Made by a program: the position numbers and the translations under genes
Origin: Pseudomonas cavernicola
Lineage (GTDB): Bacteria; Pseudomonadota; Gammaproteobacteria; Pseudomonadales; Pseudomonadaceae
Reading direction: 5' to 3'
DNA length: 64,000 nucleotides
NCBI RefSeq assembly: GCF_003596405.1
Contig: NZ_QYUR01000006.1
Location: forward strand, 620,001 to 684,000
Notes under the pieces: generated by a model
Told to the model about the DNA's origin: nothing
What the model saw: only the letters and a program-made list of their open reading frames with translations
Databases searched by the model: none
In this document: one piece after another, positions 9,567 to 25,200 of the stretch
Position numbering within the stretch: the stretch's first letter is position 1
How the letters are laid out: every line of letters begins with the position of its first letter

Positions 9567-10612
9567 GGGTTATCCGTCTGCCCTGCCGGCAGCAGATCGA
9601 CAAGCTCACGCACCATTACGGTGGCAAAGCATCCAGCCGGCAGGACGAATTCCAGTTGCAGAATGTCAGGCTCAGGATAATGCCACGTCAAACCACCAAT
9701 GGGGAGGCGCAGGATGCGCCGTTCGTGCGCCATGCCCGCTGCGACCAACCAATCGCGCAATTCCGCCTCATTTTCTGCGACTGCCTGCTCCAAAATATAG
9801 GTAGCCCCAGCCGTCGGTGATTCACCCGCGCCCCACATCGGCCCCGTTGGATGCAGATCGAGAATCGCCAAACGCGGGTCACTACATTCGGCCTCTCCCG
9901 CTGGGAAAAAGCTGCGGCTATCGGTGAAGGCCAGCAAATCGCCCACCCGTGCCTGCTGCCAACTGCCATCCGCTACACGGGCCGCCAACACCTGATTGAA
10001 CAAGTAGCTGCGGGCCGCCGAGAGCAGCCGTGAACGCAGATTGCGTTGTTCCGGCAACTCTTTGCGATTGGCGAAATCACGCGCCTGCACCACATTGCCG
10101 CCCTGATAAGCAAAACGCTGGCTGCCGAAGTAATTCGGCACCCCCTGGGCCGCGATCTGTTGCAGACGCGCTTCCAGGGCCGCGGGATCGCCGGCTAGCT
10201 GAGTCAAGCGCAAGGTAAAACCATTCGCCGCATGAGCCCCACGGTGCAGCTTGCGTTTGTGCCGCGCGACTTTGAGGATACTCAGGGTTTCGCCTTCCGC
10301 GGCAGACAGATCAGGGTCAGCCTTGCCGGGTAGATGCAGACTGAACCACTGGCGGGTCAGCGCCTGACGATCTTTCAAACCGGCATAGCTGATCATCTTC
10401 AATGGCACACCTGCGGCGCGCGCCAGTCGGCGGGCCGCTTCCTCGGTGTTCAGCCCGCGCTTTTCTACCCACAACCAGAGGTGTTCGCCCTCTCCGGCCA
10501 GTGGAATATCCAGCACTTCATCGACCTGGAAGTCTTCCGCCGTGGCTTTCAGTACCGCGCGACCGACGGCCTCACCATGGGCTCGCGGGCCAAGCAGTTC
10601 GAACTCAGTCAT
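9554..10612 (-). CDS. truD: tRNA pseudouridine(13) synthase TruD
   Basis: 352 residues. The catalytic aspartate lies in [13 protein letters not shown] (Asp81), followed by the TruD-specific motifs [12 protein letters not shown] and [10 protein letters not shown] and the insertion domain. It isomerises U13 in tRNA-Glu and related substrates. It begins inside the ispF stop region with a 4-base overlap. Confidence 0.98.
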   Translation of the reverse strand: MTEFELLGPRAHGEAVGRAVLKATAEDFQVDEVLDIPLAGEGEHLWLWVEKRGLNTEEAARRLARAAGVPLKMISYAGLKDRQALTRQWFSLHLPGKADPDLSAAEGETLSILKVARHKRKLHRGAHAANGFTLRLTQLAGDPAALEARLQQIAAQGVPNYFGSQRFAYQGGNVVQARDFANRKELPEQRNLRSRLLSAARSYLFNQVLAARVADGSWQQARVGDLLAFTDSRSFFPAGEAECSDPRLAILDLHPTGPMWGAGESPTAGATYILEQAVAENEAELRDWLVAAGMAHERRILRLPIGGLTWHYPEPDILQLEFVLPAGCFATVMVRELVDLLPAGQTDNPCVF

Positions 10613-11082
10613 AGGGCCACCAACAAGGCAACTGCATGCACGGCGATGCCTTCTTCGCGGCCGGTAAAGCCGAGTTTCTCAGTGGTCGTGGCTTTCACAT
10701 TCACCTGATCCAATTCGACTGCCAGATCGGCGGCAATCGCCGCACGCATCGCCTCGATATGCGGCGCCATCTTCGGCGCCTGCGCCACGATGGTGGCGTC
10801 GACGTTGCCGACCTTCCAGCCTTTACCCTTCACCAATCCGAGCACATGACGCAGCAGGACCCGGCTATCCGCGCCCTTGAACTGTGGATCGGTATCCGGG
10901 AAGTGCTTGCCGATATCGCCCAGCGCCGCCGCGCCAAGCAGGGCATCGCTCAGCGCATGCAGCAGCACATCGCCATCGGAATGGGCGATCAGCCCGAATG
11001 AGTGGGGAATACGCACGCCGCCGAGGGTAATGAAGTTACCTTCACCGAAGCGGTGTACATCGTAGCCGTGGCCAATACGCAT
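10609..11082 (-). CDS. ispF: 2-C-methyl-D-erythritol 2,4-cyclodiphosphate synthase
   Basis: 157 residues counted from [10 protein letters not shown], the family's usual start; an ATG four codons upstream (11094) is also possible. Metal ligands Asp8 and His10 lie in GHGYDVH, and [35 protein letters not shown] and [16 protein letters not shown] are present in outline. IspF makes the cyclic diphosphate intermediate of the MEP isoprenoid pathway; ispD and dxr are elsewhere in the window. A long hairpin ends 6 bases before the upstream ATG, so initiation here may be structure-sensitive. Confidence 0.97.
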   Translation of the reverse strand: MRIGHGYDVHRFGEGNFITLGGVRIPHSFGLIAHSDGDVLLHALSDALLGAAALGDIGKHFPDTDPQFKGADSRVLLRHVLGLVKGKGWKVGNVDATIVAQAPKMAPHIEAMRAAIAADLAVELDQVNVKATTTEKLGFTGREEGIAVHAVALLVAL

Positions 11083-11099
11083 CGAACTGCTCATGAAGA

Positions 11100-11129
11100 A
11101 ATCGGGCCCTGAAAAGTCAGGGCCCGATT
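11100..11129. terminator. 13-base-pair perfect hairpin directly upstream of ispF
   Basis: Perfect 13-base arms (AATCGGGCCCTGA / TCAGGGCCCGATT) around a 4-base AAAG loop. It probably stops transcription arriving from fghA, although the T run on the minus strand is short. Its foot is only 6 bases from one possible ispF start. Confidence 0.6.
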
Positions 11130-11148
11130 CTAACCGCTTTGGCTGGCG

Positions 11149-11449
11149 TTAGAACGTGTTCAAGATCGTCGCGAGCGCAGATCAGGGCCGCACCCGTTCT
11201 CGAAAATGCTCCCGGCATTTTTCCTACCTCCCCCATCCATGGGGTCGCCTACGGGTAGCGGCATCCCCCACATCCATGTGGGTCACCAGGCGTAACGAGT
11301 CAAGCAGGCGAGGGCGCGGACGACTGCATGGATGCAGGAGGTAGGGCGAAGCAGGATGCCCGAGCCGAGTTTACGAGTGGTAAATGAGCAGTCCGAGCCT
11401 GCTTTCAACACAGCATGGTCAAGCACAGCAGATATTGAACACGTTCTTA
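11149..11449. repeat. Inverted-repeat element, copy 1 (MITE-like), between fghA and ispF
   Basis: This accounts for the roughly 300-base gap. The left end TTAGAACGTGTTCAAGATC and the reverse complement of the right end, TAAGAACGTGTTCAATATC, match at 17 of 19 positions. Inside are segments shared with the copy at 12304 (GCGAGCGCAG, TCCGAGCCTG, TTTCAAC-CAGCAT) plus two small palindromes around CATCCATGGGG and CCACATCCATGTGG. No transposase frame is present. The right end supplies the TAA stop of fghA. Confidence 0.75.
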
Positions 11450-12292
11450 GCCTTTCAGAGCCTGCGCATGATGGCGTAAATGCTCATCGATAAAGCTGGC
11501 GATGAAGTAATAGCTATGGTCGTAGCCCGGCTGCAACCTTAGCGTCAGTGGGTGATTCGCTGCTTTTGCGGCAGCCTCCAACGCCTCAGGTTTCAACTGG
11601 TTGACGAGAAAGTCGTCGCGATCGCCCTGATCCACCAGGATCGGCAACTTCTCCGTAGCCTCCGCCAGCAGCGCGCAGGCATCCCACTCGCGCCAACGCG
11701 AACGCTCTTCACCGAGATAGCGCGAAAAAGCCTTCTCGCCCCACGGGCAGGACGACGGATTGCTGATCGGCGCAAAGGCCGACAGCGACTGATAGCGCCC
11801 CGGGTTACGCAGCGCGCAAACCAACGCACCATGTCCACCCATCGAATGACCGCTGACGCCACGCTTGGCCGAAACCGGGAAGTGCGCCTCGATCAGCGCC
11901 GGCAACTCCTGCACCACATAGTCGTGCATCCGATAATGCCGCGCCCAGGGCTCCTGGGTGGCATTCAGGTAAAAGCCCGCACCCAGACCAAAATCCCAGG
12001 CGCCGTCCGGATCACCCGGTACGTCCGGCCCACGCGGACTGGTATCCGGCGCCACGATGACCAACCCCAGCTCGGCAGCCAGGCGCTGGGCGCCAGCCTT
12101 CTGCATGAAATTCTCATCGGTGCAGGTCAGCCCGGACAACCAATACAGCACCGGCAGTTTGGCGCCCTGCTCGGCCTGCGGCGGCAGGTAGACGGCAAAC
12201 ACCATGTCACACCCGAGCACCTCTGAACGGTGCCGGTAGCGCTTATGCCAGCCACCGAAGCTCTTCTGGCAAGAGAGATTTTCCAGACTCAT
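11447..12292 (-). CDS. fghA: S-formylglutathione hydrolase
   Basis: 281 residues, an esterase-D family alpha/beta hydrolase. The nucleophile Ser150 is in [10 protein letters not shown], the acid lies in DQGDRDDF (about 224-227) and the base is His259 in GYDHSYYF. It hydrolyses S-formylglutathione to formate and glutathione, the second step of glutathione-dependent formaldehyde oxidation, after the adjacent adhC. The GGAG ribosome site sits immediately beyond the end of the repeat element that fills the adhC-fghA gap. Confidence 0.97.
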   Translation of the reverse strand: MSLENLSCQKSFGGWHKRYRHRSEVLGCDMVFAVYLPPQAEQGAKLPVLYWLSGLTCTDENFMQKAGAQRLAAELGLVIVAPDTSPRGPDVPGDPDGAWDFGLGAGFYLNATQEPWARHYRMHDYVVQELPALIEAHFPVSAKRGVSGHSMGGHGALVCALRNPGRYQSLSAFAPISNPSSCPWGEKAFSRYLGEERSRWREWDACALLAEATEKLPILVDQGDRDDFLVNQLKPEALEAAAKAANHPLTLRLQPGYDHSYYFIASFIDEHLRHHAQALKG

Positions 12293-12303
12293 GTTTTTAC
12301 TCC

Positions 12304-12503
12304 GAACCTGTTCAAGATCGTCACGAGCGCAGGTCAGGCAAGGCGAAAACAGGCGAGGAAGCGGAGTTGACTGTAGTCAATGAGCATTACTCGCTCCGCT
12401 CGCCCCTTCGGGGCCGTCTTTCAGACGTTCTTCCTTCGGTCGTCCGAGCCTGTTTTCAACGCAGCATCACGCGCGAAGCCCGCAGTAGATATTGGGCAGG
12501 TTC

Positions 12504-12506
<3 letters not shown>
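12304..12506. repeat. Inverted-repeat element, copy 2 (MITE-like), between adhC and fghA
   Basis: Left end GAACCTGTTCAAGATCGTC and right end (reverse complement TAAGAACCTGCCCAATATC) are the same family as at 11149. The body shares the GAGCGCAGGTCAGG and GTCCGAGCCTGTTTTCAACGC segments. It fills virtually the whole gap: one end provides the adhC TAA stop and the other lies just before the fghA ribosome site. Internal hairpins (GCCCCTTCGGGGC) could affect read-through from adhC into fghA. Confidence 0.75.
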
Positions 12507-13670
<1,164 letters not shown>

Positions 13671-13680
13671 TTAATAATCC

Positions 13681-13706
13681 ATGGCAAAGCAAAACATTAT
13701 TGCCAT
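13681..13706. promoter_or_regulatory. Palindromic candidate LysR operator between adhC and its divergent regulator
   Basis: ATGGCAA and TTGCCAT are perfect 7-base inverted arms separated by 12 bases, in the 109-base divergent region and 19 bases before the LysR start. LysR-type boxes are typically T-N11-A dyads in this place. The link to adhC is inferred. Confidence 0.5.
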
Positions 13707-13725
13707 ACAGGGATAATCACCGCGC

Positions 13726-14622
13726 ATGAATCGCTGGGAAGGATTGGACGAGTTTGTCGCCGTAGCCGAATGCGGCCAGTTCACCGCTGCCGCCGAACGC
13801 CTCGGCGTGTCCTCATCACATATCAGCCGGCAGATAGTGCGCCTGGAAGAGCGCCTGCAAACCCGCCTGCTCTATCGCAGCACCCGGCGAGTCGCGCTGA
13901 CCGAAGCCGGGCAGACCTTCTTGCAGCATTGCCAGCGCCTACAGGATGCCCGCGAAGAAGCTCTGCGCGCGGTCGGTGAGCTAACCAGCGAGCCCAAAGG
14001 ATTGCTGCGCATGACTTGCGCCGTGGCCTATGGCGAGCGCTTTATCGTGCCACTGGTGACCGACTTCATGGCGCGCCATCCGCAGCTACGGGTGGACATC
14101 GAACTGAGCAATCGCACTCTGGACTTGGTGCAGGAAGGGCTGGACCTAGCGATTCGCCTGGGTCGCTTGCAGGACTCGCGCCTGGTTGCTACGCGCCTAG
14201 CGCCCCGACGCATGTACCTGTGTGCGGCGCCTGCGTATCTGGAGCATTACGGCCGACCACACAGCTTGTCGGAACTGGGTCGGCATAACTGCCTGATCGG
14301 CAGCAGTGACACCTGGAGCTTTCAGCAGAACGGCCGCGAATCGTCGCAGCGGGTGCAAGGCAACTGGCGCTGCAACAGCGGCCAAGCGGTGCTGGACGCG
14401 GCATTGCGCGGCCTGGGCTTGTGCCAGCTGCCGGACTATTACGTGCAGGAGCACCTGAGAAACGGCGCACTGGTGTCGTTACTGGAAAACCATCAGCCGC
14501 CAAATACTGCGGTCTGGGCGCTGTATCCGCAGCAGCGGCATTTATCGCCCAAGGTGCGACAGCTAGTGGATCATCTGAAAGCCGGACTGGCCGAGCGACC
14601 GGAATACCGGTGCGCTTCGTAA
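13726..14622 (+). CDS. LysR-family transcriptional regulator, divergent from adhC
   Basis: 298 residues. The N-terminal winged helix-turn-helix (about 1-60) contains FTAAAERLGVSSSHISRQIVRLEERLQTRLL; a periplasmic-binding-protein-like effector domain follows from about 90. Sequence resembles the large group with the LLRMTCAVAYGERFIVPLV hinge, whose effectors are varied. Divergent placement next to adhC-fghA makes those genes the likely target. No effector can be assigned. Confidence 0.9.
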   Translation: MNRWEGLDEFVAVAECGQFTAAAERLGVSSSHISRQIVRLEERLQTRLLYRSTRRVALTEAGQTFLQHCQRLQDAREEALRAVGELTSEPKGLLRMTCAVAYGERFIVPLVTDFMARHPQLRVDIELSNRTLDLVQEGLDLAIRLGRLQDSRLVATRLAPRRMYLCAAPAYLEHYGRPHSLSELGRHNCLIGSSDTWSFQQNGRESSQRVQGNWRCNSGQAVLDAALRGLGLCQLPDYYVQEHLRNGALVSLLENHQPPNTAVWALYPQQRHLSPKVRQLVDHLKAGLAERPEYRCAS

Positions 14623-14652
14623 TTGGAACAACGGCCGGCCCACGGGGCCGAT

Positions 14653-14689
14653 TGGTGGGTTACAGCCCTTGGCCTAACCCACCCTACCG
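14653..14689. repeat. Short intergenic palindrome, GTAGGGTGGGTTA family
   Basis: GGTGGGTTA and TAACCCACC pair around a 12-base loop and continue into CCTAC, the signature end of the family seen in full at 47652 and 54533. It lies between the converging LysR and ispD genes and may act as a terminator. Confidence 0.65.
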
Positions 14690-14691
14690 CT

Positions 14692-15402
14692 TCAGCGTTT
14701 TTGCGACCAGCGTTGACGCAACCACTCCAGGTCTTCCGGCCGGGTGATTTTGAGGTTGTCGGCGCGACCCTCGATCAAGCGCGGCGCCTGACCGGCCCAT
14801 TCGATTGCCGAGGCCTCATCGGTAATCCGTACGCCGGAAACCAACGCATCAGCCAATACACGATGCAAGGCACCGAGACGAAACATCTGCGGCGTAAAGG
14901 CCTGCCAGATCACCGAGCGGTCGACGGTTTCAGCCACCCGGCCATCGGCGCCGGCGCGCTTCAGGGTATCGCGCGCCGGCACGGCGAGTAGGCCGCCGAC
15001 CGGATCATCGGCTAATTCGGCGAGCAGCAGATCAAGGTCGAAGCGCGACAGGTTTGGTCGCGCGGCATCATGCACCAACACCCAATCGTCGTCGCCCGCA
15101 CCCAATTCAGTCAGTCGCAGCAAGCCGCTGAGCACCGAGTCGGCACGTTCAACGCCACCCTCGGCTCGTTGGATACGCGAGTCTCGCGAACAATCCAGGT
15201 GTGGCCAATAGGGGTCATCACTGGCCAGGCTCACCACCAAACCGCGCAACTGCGGATGCCCGAGGAAACAGGCCAGGGTATGTTCGAGAATGGTCTTCCC
15301 GGCCAGCTCGAGGTATTGCTTGGGACGGTCGGCGCCCATTCGTGCGCCCACCCCCGCAGCAGGAATCAGTGCCCAAAAGGCTGGGATTGCAGAGGAAATC
15401 AT
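14692..15402 (-). CDS. ispD: 2-C-methyl-D-erythritol 4-phosphate cytidylyltransferase
   Basis: 236 residues. The nucleotide-binding signature PAAGVGARMGADRPKQYL is near residues 14-32, and VLVHDAARPN and ITDEASAIEW are conserved family segments. It forms CDP-methylerythritol in the MEP pathway. It starts inside the ftsB stop with a 4-base overlap, the arrangement common in gammaproteobacteria. Confidence 0.97.
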   Translation of the reverse strand: MISSAIPAFWALIPAAGVGARMGADRPKQYLELAGKTILEHTLACFLGHPQLRGLVVSLASDDPYWPHLDCSRDSRIQRAEGGVERADSVLSGLLRLTELGAGDDDWVLVHDAARPNLSRFDLDLLLAELADDPVGGLLAVPARDTLKRAGADGRVAETVDRSVIWQAFTPQMFRLGALHRVLADALVSGVRITDEASAIEWAGQAPRLIEGRADNLKITRPEDLEWLRQRWSQKR

Positions 15403-15677
15403 TCAGTCAACTGATAGAGGGTCTCGCCCTCTTTAACCATGCCAAGCTCGTGACGGGCACGCTCTTCGACGGTCTCCATACCCTTCTTCAGCTCCATTAC
15501 TTCGGCTTCGAGGATACGGTTACGTTCGAGCAGGCGCTCGTTTTCACCCTTTTGCTCGGCGATCTGATGCTGCAGACTGGTGACCTGCGCCAGGCTGCCG
15601 TCGCCCACCCACAGACGATACTGCAGACCAGCCAGCAGTAGGATCAGCGCGACGAATAACCAGTAAGGGCTACGCAT
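15399..15677 (-). CDS. ftsB: Cell division protein FtsB
   Basis: 92 residues from MRSPYWLF; a longer form starting at 15695 would begin 3 bases after a terminator and is less likely. A single membrane helix (about 4-22) is followed by a periplasmic coiled coil (HQIAEQKGENERLLERNRILEAEVMELKKG) and a short conserved tail. FtsB joins FtsL and FtsQ in the divisome and activates septal synthesis. It lies downstream of eno beyond a strong hairpin. Confidence 0.95.
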   Translation of the reverse strand: MRSPYWLFVALILLLAGLQYRLWVGDGSLAQVTSLQHQIAEQKGENERLLERNRILEAEVMELKKGMETVEERARHELGMVKEGETLYQLTE

Positions 15678-15698
15678 GGAGTCAGCAATATCCATATG

Positions 15699-15724
15699 AA
15701 AAGGGCAGCTAGCGCTGCCCTTTT
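15699..15724. terminator. eno terminator abutting ftsB
   Basis: Perfect 11-base arms (AAAAGGGCAGC / GCTGCCCTTTT) around a 4-base loop, 13 bases after the eno stop. The T tract ends 3 bases before an in-frame ftsB ATG, so any ftsB transcription from the eno promoter must read through it. Confidence 0.85.
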
Positions 15725-15736
15725 ACCATTCCTGGT

Positions 15737-17095
<1,359 letters not shown>

Positions 17096-17181
17096 TTACA
17101 ACGAATCGAGCCGGCTACGACGACTATCTGACTCACGGGTCAGAGCTCGTCCGAGCGGCACTTTACCGAAGAATTACCCGC

Positions 17182-19685
<2,504 letters not shown>

Positions 19686-19841
19686 TCAGCGCCGCCGGGG
19701 AAAGCGAAGGAAGGCCTGAGCCCACCCATTACAGCAGAACCTTAACTGGCGCTGCCTTGAAAATTGAAAGCCATCCACCGATTCCGAAGGAATCTGCAGA
19801 AGCTGTATGAGACGGGAGCGTAGTCTACCGGAAAGGGCCTT

Positions 19842-21155
19842 TCAGCTCAAACGCTGGTCATTCGTCGGCGGCTGCCAGATCAACTGCCACCTACCCTCGG
19901 CCGGCCCATGTAGTCCCGGCAGGTTGGCGACTGCGAGCAACTCGTCAGCACAATAGAGCAACGGCAATCGACCACGCACAAAAGCCGGTAGCCTCGCCTC
20001 GTTAAGCAGACGCTTGAGATCACGATGGCCGCGACCCGGCAGTAGTAGCACCTCACCACCCTGTCGATAGCGCACCTGCAACTCCCCTGTTGGCCCCCGC
20101 CCTTGCAGACGTAAGCAGCCATTGCCCGGTAGAGTTAGCGGTTGTTTGCAGTCACGCCAAGGCAGCGCCTGAGGATCTTTCTGCAACCAGTCGCCGCTTA
20201 GCCACCACAACCGTCCGTCGGCCCGACGCAGCTCTCCCTGGGCTAGACGCCAGATCGGCGCGGCACCCACAGCAGCATCCCGCAAATCCTCCCAACCAGC
20301 CCAATGTTCGCTATCCGGCAAGAGCGTCAGCGGCGCCAGCCAATGGCGCAAGGCATTGCGTTGACGCGCTGCCGACAAGGCCAACAGTGGCTCCAGTGCC
20401 AGGGAGGGCAAAGGCAACCAGGGAAAGGCCGACGGCGTTTGCGCCCCAGCCAGATCAAGCTCGGCCAACTCATCCAGCAGACCCTGCGCCTCGCGCAGAT
20501 GCGCAGCGCTTCGCGCCAACGTCACCACGGCTTGCGGCCAGTGGGCGGTCAGCTGTGGTAACACCTGATGACGCAGATAGTTGCGGGAGAATTGGGTGTC
20601 GTGATTAGACGGATCCTCCACCCAGCTCAGCCCCTGCTCATGGGCATAGGCTTCCAATTCAGCGCGTGAACACTCCAGCAGGGGACGCAACAACCACCCT
20701 CGCCCCAGCGGCCGACTATTCGGCATACCCGCCAAGCCACGCACGCCGGCCCCACGCAGCAAGCGGAACAATAGGGTTTCTGCTTGATCATCACGATGCT
20801 GAGCCGTCAGCAGCACCTCAGCATCCGCCAAAGACTCAATGAACGCCGCATAACGTGCCTCACGAGCAGCACGCTCCAGACTGGCGCTCGTCGCGACCTG
20901 TACATGCCGCACCTGTAACGGCACCCCCAGGTCCGCACAGACTTTCTGGCAATGCTGAGGCCACGCATCGGCCGCGGCCTGCAAACCGTGATGAATATGG
21001 ATAGCGGAGAGTGGCGGCAAGGCCTCGCGCTTGGCGAGGCGTGCCAGGAGATGCAGCAGAACGGTGGAGTCGAGTCCGCCAGAAAAAGCGATACGCCACG
21101 CCGGCGCATCACGCCAGGGCGCCAGGCGCGCTAGCAACCTGGCGGACAGGTCCAT
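19842..21155 (-). CDS. tilS: tRNA(Ile)-lysidine synthase
   Basis: 437 residues. PP-loop ATPase motif SGGLDS at residues 25-30, AQHRDDQAETLLFRLLRG and the family-specific RPLLECSRAELEAYA and RNYLRHQVLP, then TilS substrate-binding C-terminal domains. It makes lysidine at C34 of the tRNA-Ile2 anticodon so that AUA is read correctly. The start codon follows the accA stop with no gap. Confidence 0.98.
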   Translation of the reverse strand: MDLSARLLARLAPWRDAPAWRIAFSGGLDSTVLLHLLARLAKREALPPLSAIHIHHGLQAAADAWPQHCQKVCADLGVPLQVRHVQVATSASLERAAREARYAAFIESLADAEVLLTAQHRDDQAETLLFRLLRGAGVRGLAGMPNSRPLGRGWLLRPLLECSRAELEAYAHEQGLSWVEDPSNHDTQFSRNYLRHQVLPQLTAHWPQAVVTLARSAAHLREAQGLLDELAELDLAGAQTPSAFPWLPLPSLALEPLLALSAARQRNALRHWLAPLTLLPDSEHWAGWEDLRDAAVGAAPIWRLAQGELRRADGRLWWLSGDWLQKDPQALPWRDCKQPLTLPGNGCLRLQGRGPTGELQVRYRQGGEVLLLPGRGHRDLKRLLNEARLPAFVRGRLPLLYCADELLAVANLPGLHGPAEGRWQLIWQPPTNDQRLS

Positions 21156-22106
21156 TTAGGCGACGCCGTAGCTCATCAGACGCTCATAGCGGCGTGCCAA
21201 CAGCGCGTCAGTATCGAGCTTCTTCAACGACTTCAATTGCGCCGTCAGTTCCTTGCGGATCGACTCCGCCGCAACAGCCGGCGCACTATGGGCACCACCC
21301 AGTGGCTCGTCGATGACTTTGTCGACGATGCCCAGGCCTTTCAAGCGCTCTGCGGTAATCCCCATGGCTTCCGCGGCATCCGGCGCTTTTTCGGCGGTCT
21401 TCCAGAGAATCGAGGCGCAACCTTCCGGCGAGATCACCGCGTAGGTCGAGTACTGCAGCATGTTCAGCTGATCGCAGACACCAATCGCCAACGCGCCACC
21501 AGAACCGCCCTCACCAATCACCGTGGCGATGATCGGGGTTTTCAGACGCGCCATCACCCGCAGGTTCCAGGCAATGGCTTCACTCTGGCCGCGCTCTTCC
21601 GCGTCAATACCTGGGTAAGCTCCCGGAGTGTCGATAAAGGTCAGGATCGGCATCTGGAAACGCTCGGCCATCTCCATCAGACGGCAGGCCTTGCGATAGC
21701 CTTCGGGACGCGGCATACCGAAGTTGCGACGGACCTTCTCGCGCACTTCGCGGCCCTTCTGGTGACCGATCACCATGACCGGTTCATCGTTCAAACGCGC
21801 CACACCGCCGACAATCGCCGGGTCATCGGAGAAATGCCGATCACCGTGCAACTCATCGAACTCGGTAAAAATGTGCTCAATGTAGTCGAGGGTATAAGGG
21901 CGGCGCGGATGGCGAGCCAGCTTGGCGATCTGCCAACTGCTGAGATTGCCGAAGATGCTGGCAGTCAGCGTGCTGCTCTTGTCCTGCAGGCGAGCAATTT
22001 CATCGCCGATATTCAGCGCGTTGTCGTTACCGACCAAGCGCAACTCTTCGATCTTGGCTTGCAGATCGGCGATCGGCTGTTCGAAATCGAGAAAATTCGG
22101 GTTCAT
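21156..22106 (-). CDS. accA: Acetyl-CoA carboxylase carboxyltransferase subunit alpha
   Basis: 316 residues from [11 protein letters not shown]; an extension nine codons longer is not supported by the family. Motifs include [42 protein letters not shown] and [11 protein letters not shown]. With AccD it transfers carboxyl from biotin to acetyl-CoA to form malonyl-CoA, the entry to fatty acid synthesis. It lies between dnaE and tilS. Confidence 0.98.
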   Translation of the reverse strand: MNPNFLDFEQPIADLQAKIEELRLVGNDNALNIGDEIARLQDKSSTLTASIFGNLSSWQIAKLARHPRRPYTLDYIEHIFTEFDELHGDRHFSDDPAIVGGVARLNDEPVMVIGHQKGREVREKVRRNFGMPRPEGYRKACRLMEMAERFQMPILTFIDTPGAYPGIDAEERGQSEAIAWNLRVMARLKTPIIATVIGEGGSGGALAIGVCDQLNMLQYSTYAVISPEGCASILWKTAEKAPDAAEAMGITAERLKGLGIVDKVIDEPLGGAHSAPAVAAESIRKELTAQLKSLKKLDTDALLARRYERLMSYGVA

Positions 22107-22239
22107 AGTCATCCGTCTTGCGTCGACGGCCAAGCGGCCGGGCGGCTGAGTCCGTTTAGCGCCTTACCTTACGGGATCAGGCGCATTCAGGTCGAGATTA
22201 AAAGTGTCGAGACTAACGCAGTGGGTTACCCCTCGCGCG

Positions 22240-25200
22240 TTAGCGGTAGTGCAAAAAGACGTTGTCGCGCCCGAACTGGTCACGCAATGTTTGAATCAAG
22301 CTGTCCGCCGGGTCGATCCGCCAGCCTTCACCGAACTGCAATAATGCCTTGGCCTCGCTGCCGGTGTAGTCCAGGGTGATCGGGCAGGCGCCGCGATGAC
22401 GCTTGCACAACTCACCCAGCCAGCGAAGCCGATCGCCTTTCAGCGCATCGCTCTGCACCCGCACTCGCAGGCTCTCCGCCAGCGAAGTTCGGGCATCCTC
22501 CAGGCTCATCACGCGCTTGGCACGCAGGCGCAAGCCGCCGGAGAAATCGTCATTGCTGACTTCCCCCTCAACCACCACCAGAGCGTCGGTTTGCAACAGC
22601 GCCTGAGCCGAGTGGAACGCATCGGCGAACAGCGAGGCCTCGATCCGCCCTGAGCGGTCATCCAGGGTGATGAAACCCATCTTGTCGCCCTTCTTGTTCT
22701 TCATCACCCGCAGGTTGACGATCAACCCCGCCACCGTCTGCGAGTCCCGCGCCGGCTTCAGATCGATAATCCGTTGGCGCGCGAAGCGGCGCACTTCACC
22801 CTCATATTCGTCGATCGGGTGACCGGTCAGGTACAGCCCCAGGGTCTCTTTCTCGCCGCGCAGACGCTCTTTCAGTGACAGCTCTTTCGCTCGGCGATGA
22901 TTGGCGTAGACGTCCGCCGCGCTGTCCGCGAACAGCCCGCCGAACAGGTCGGCATGCCCACTGTCATGGCTGCGGGCGGTCTGCTCGGCGGCCTGAATCG
23001 CCTCTTCCATCGCCGCCAGCAGCACTGCGCGGTTACGGTCGATGTTGGCCTGATAGGCTTTGATTTCGTCGTGGAAATACGGCCCGAGACGATCCAGCGC
23101 ACCGCTGCGGATCAGCGCATCGGTGGTGCGCTTGTTGATGCGCTTCAGATCGACTCGCGCGCAGAAATCGAACAGATCCTTGAACGGACCGTCCTTACGC
23201 GACTCGACTATCGCCTCCACCGGCCCCTCACCGACGCCCTTGATCGCGCCCAGACCGTAGACGATACGGCCATCGTCATTCACCGTGAACTTGAATTCCG
23301 AGGTATTCACGTCCGGCGCATCGAGGCGCAGCTTCATGCTGCGGCACTCTTCGATCAAGGTCACGACCTTGTCGGTGTTGTGCATATCCGCCGACAGCAC
23401 GGCAGCCATGAACGGCGACGGGTAATGGGTTTTCAGCCAAGCGGTTTGATAGGAAACCAGACCATAGGCCGCCGAGTGGGATTTGTTGAAGCCGTAGCCG
23501 GCGAACTTTTCCACCAGGTCGAAGATGTTGCCGGCCAGGTCTGCATCGATGTTGTTCTGCGCACAACCTTCGATGAAGCCGCCGCGCTGCTTGGCCATTT
23601 CCTCGGGTTTTTTCTTACCCATGGCGCGCCGGAGCATGTCCGCCTCACCGAGGGTATAACCGGCCATCACCTGGGCGATCTGCATCACCTGTTCCTGATA
23701 CAGGATGATCCCGTAAGTCGGCAGGAGTACCGGCTTGAGCCCGTCGTATTGGTAGTCCGGATGCGGGTAGGCCAGCTCGGCGCGACCGTGCTTACGGTTG
23801 ATGAAGTCGTCCACCATGCCTGACTGCAACGGGCCAGGGCGGAACAGCGCCACCAATGCGATCAAGTCTTCCAGGCAGTCCGGCTTGAGCTTTTTGATCA
23901 GCTCCTTCATGCCACGCGATTCCAGTTGGAATACCGCAGTGGTCTCGGCTTTTTGCAGCAGGGTGTAAGTCGGCTTGTCATCCAACGGGATGAAGTCGAT
24001 GTTCAGCGGCCCGTCGCCCACCTTGGCACGATCGCGATTAATGGTTTTCAGCGCCCAGTCGATGATGGTCAGGGTGCGCAGGCCGAGGAAGTCGAACTTC
24101 ACCAGACCGGCGGCCTCCACATCGTCCTTGTCGAACTGAGTTACCAGGCCGCCGCCCTCGTCGTCGCAATAGATCGCCGAGAAATCGGTCAGCTTGGTCG
24201 GCGCGATCACCACACCACCGGCGTGTTTGCCGACGTTACGGGTGATGCCTTCGAGCTTGCGGGCCATCTCCCAGATTTCCGCCGCTTCCTCGTCGACCTT
24301 GAGGAAATCGCGTAGCACTTCCTCCTGTTCGAAGGCTTTTTCCAGGGTCATACCGACTTCGAACGGGATCATCTTCGACAGACGGTCGGCCAAGCCGTAC
24401 GACTTACCCTGCACCCGCGCCACGTCGCGCACCACCGCCTTGGCCGCCATGGTGCCGAAGGTAATGATCTGGCTAACCGCGTTGCGCCCATAGGTTTCCG
24501 CGACGTACTCGATGACCCGGTCACGACCATCCATGCAGAAGTCGATATCGAAGTCGGGCATGGAGACCCGTTCCGGGTTGAGGAACCGCTCGAACAGCAG
24601 GTCGTATTGCAGCGGGTCGAGGTCGGTGATCTTCTGCACATAAGCCACCAGCGAACCGGCACCCGAGCCACGGCCAGGACCGACTGGAATGCCGTTGCGC
24701 TTGGCCCACTGGATAAAATCCATAACGATCAGGAAGTAACCGGGGAAGCCCATCTGGATGATGATATCCAGCTCGAAATTCAGCCGGTCGACATACACCT
24801 GGCGCTTGGCTTCGTAGTTCGGCGTGGTGTCTTTCGGCCAGAGCACGGCCAGACGCTCTTCCAGACCATCGAAGGAGACCTTGCGGAAGAACTCGTCCAT
24901 GGTCATGCCTTCCGGCACCGGGAAGTTGGGCAGGAAGCTCTTACCCAACTGCACTTCGATATTGCAGCGTTTAGCGATCTCGACGGTGTTTTCCAGCGCC
25001 TCAGGCAGGTCGCTGAACAGCTCCCACATCTCCTCGGGCGTTTTCAGGTACTGCTGATCGCTGTAAGTCCGCACCCGACGTGGGTCATCCAGAGCCCGAC
25101 CTTCGCCGATGCACACGCGGGTTTCATGGGCTTCGAAATCGCCCTGCTTGATAAAGCGCACATCGTTGGTCGCCACCAGGGGCACATCACAACGTTCGGC

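Noticed and set aside
11156..11344. 62-codon frame inside the repeat at 11149
   Set aside because: No ribosome site, spans palindromes, and is not shared with the second copy of the element.
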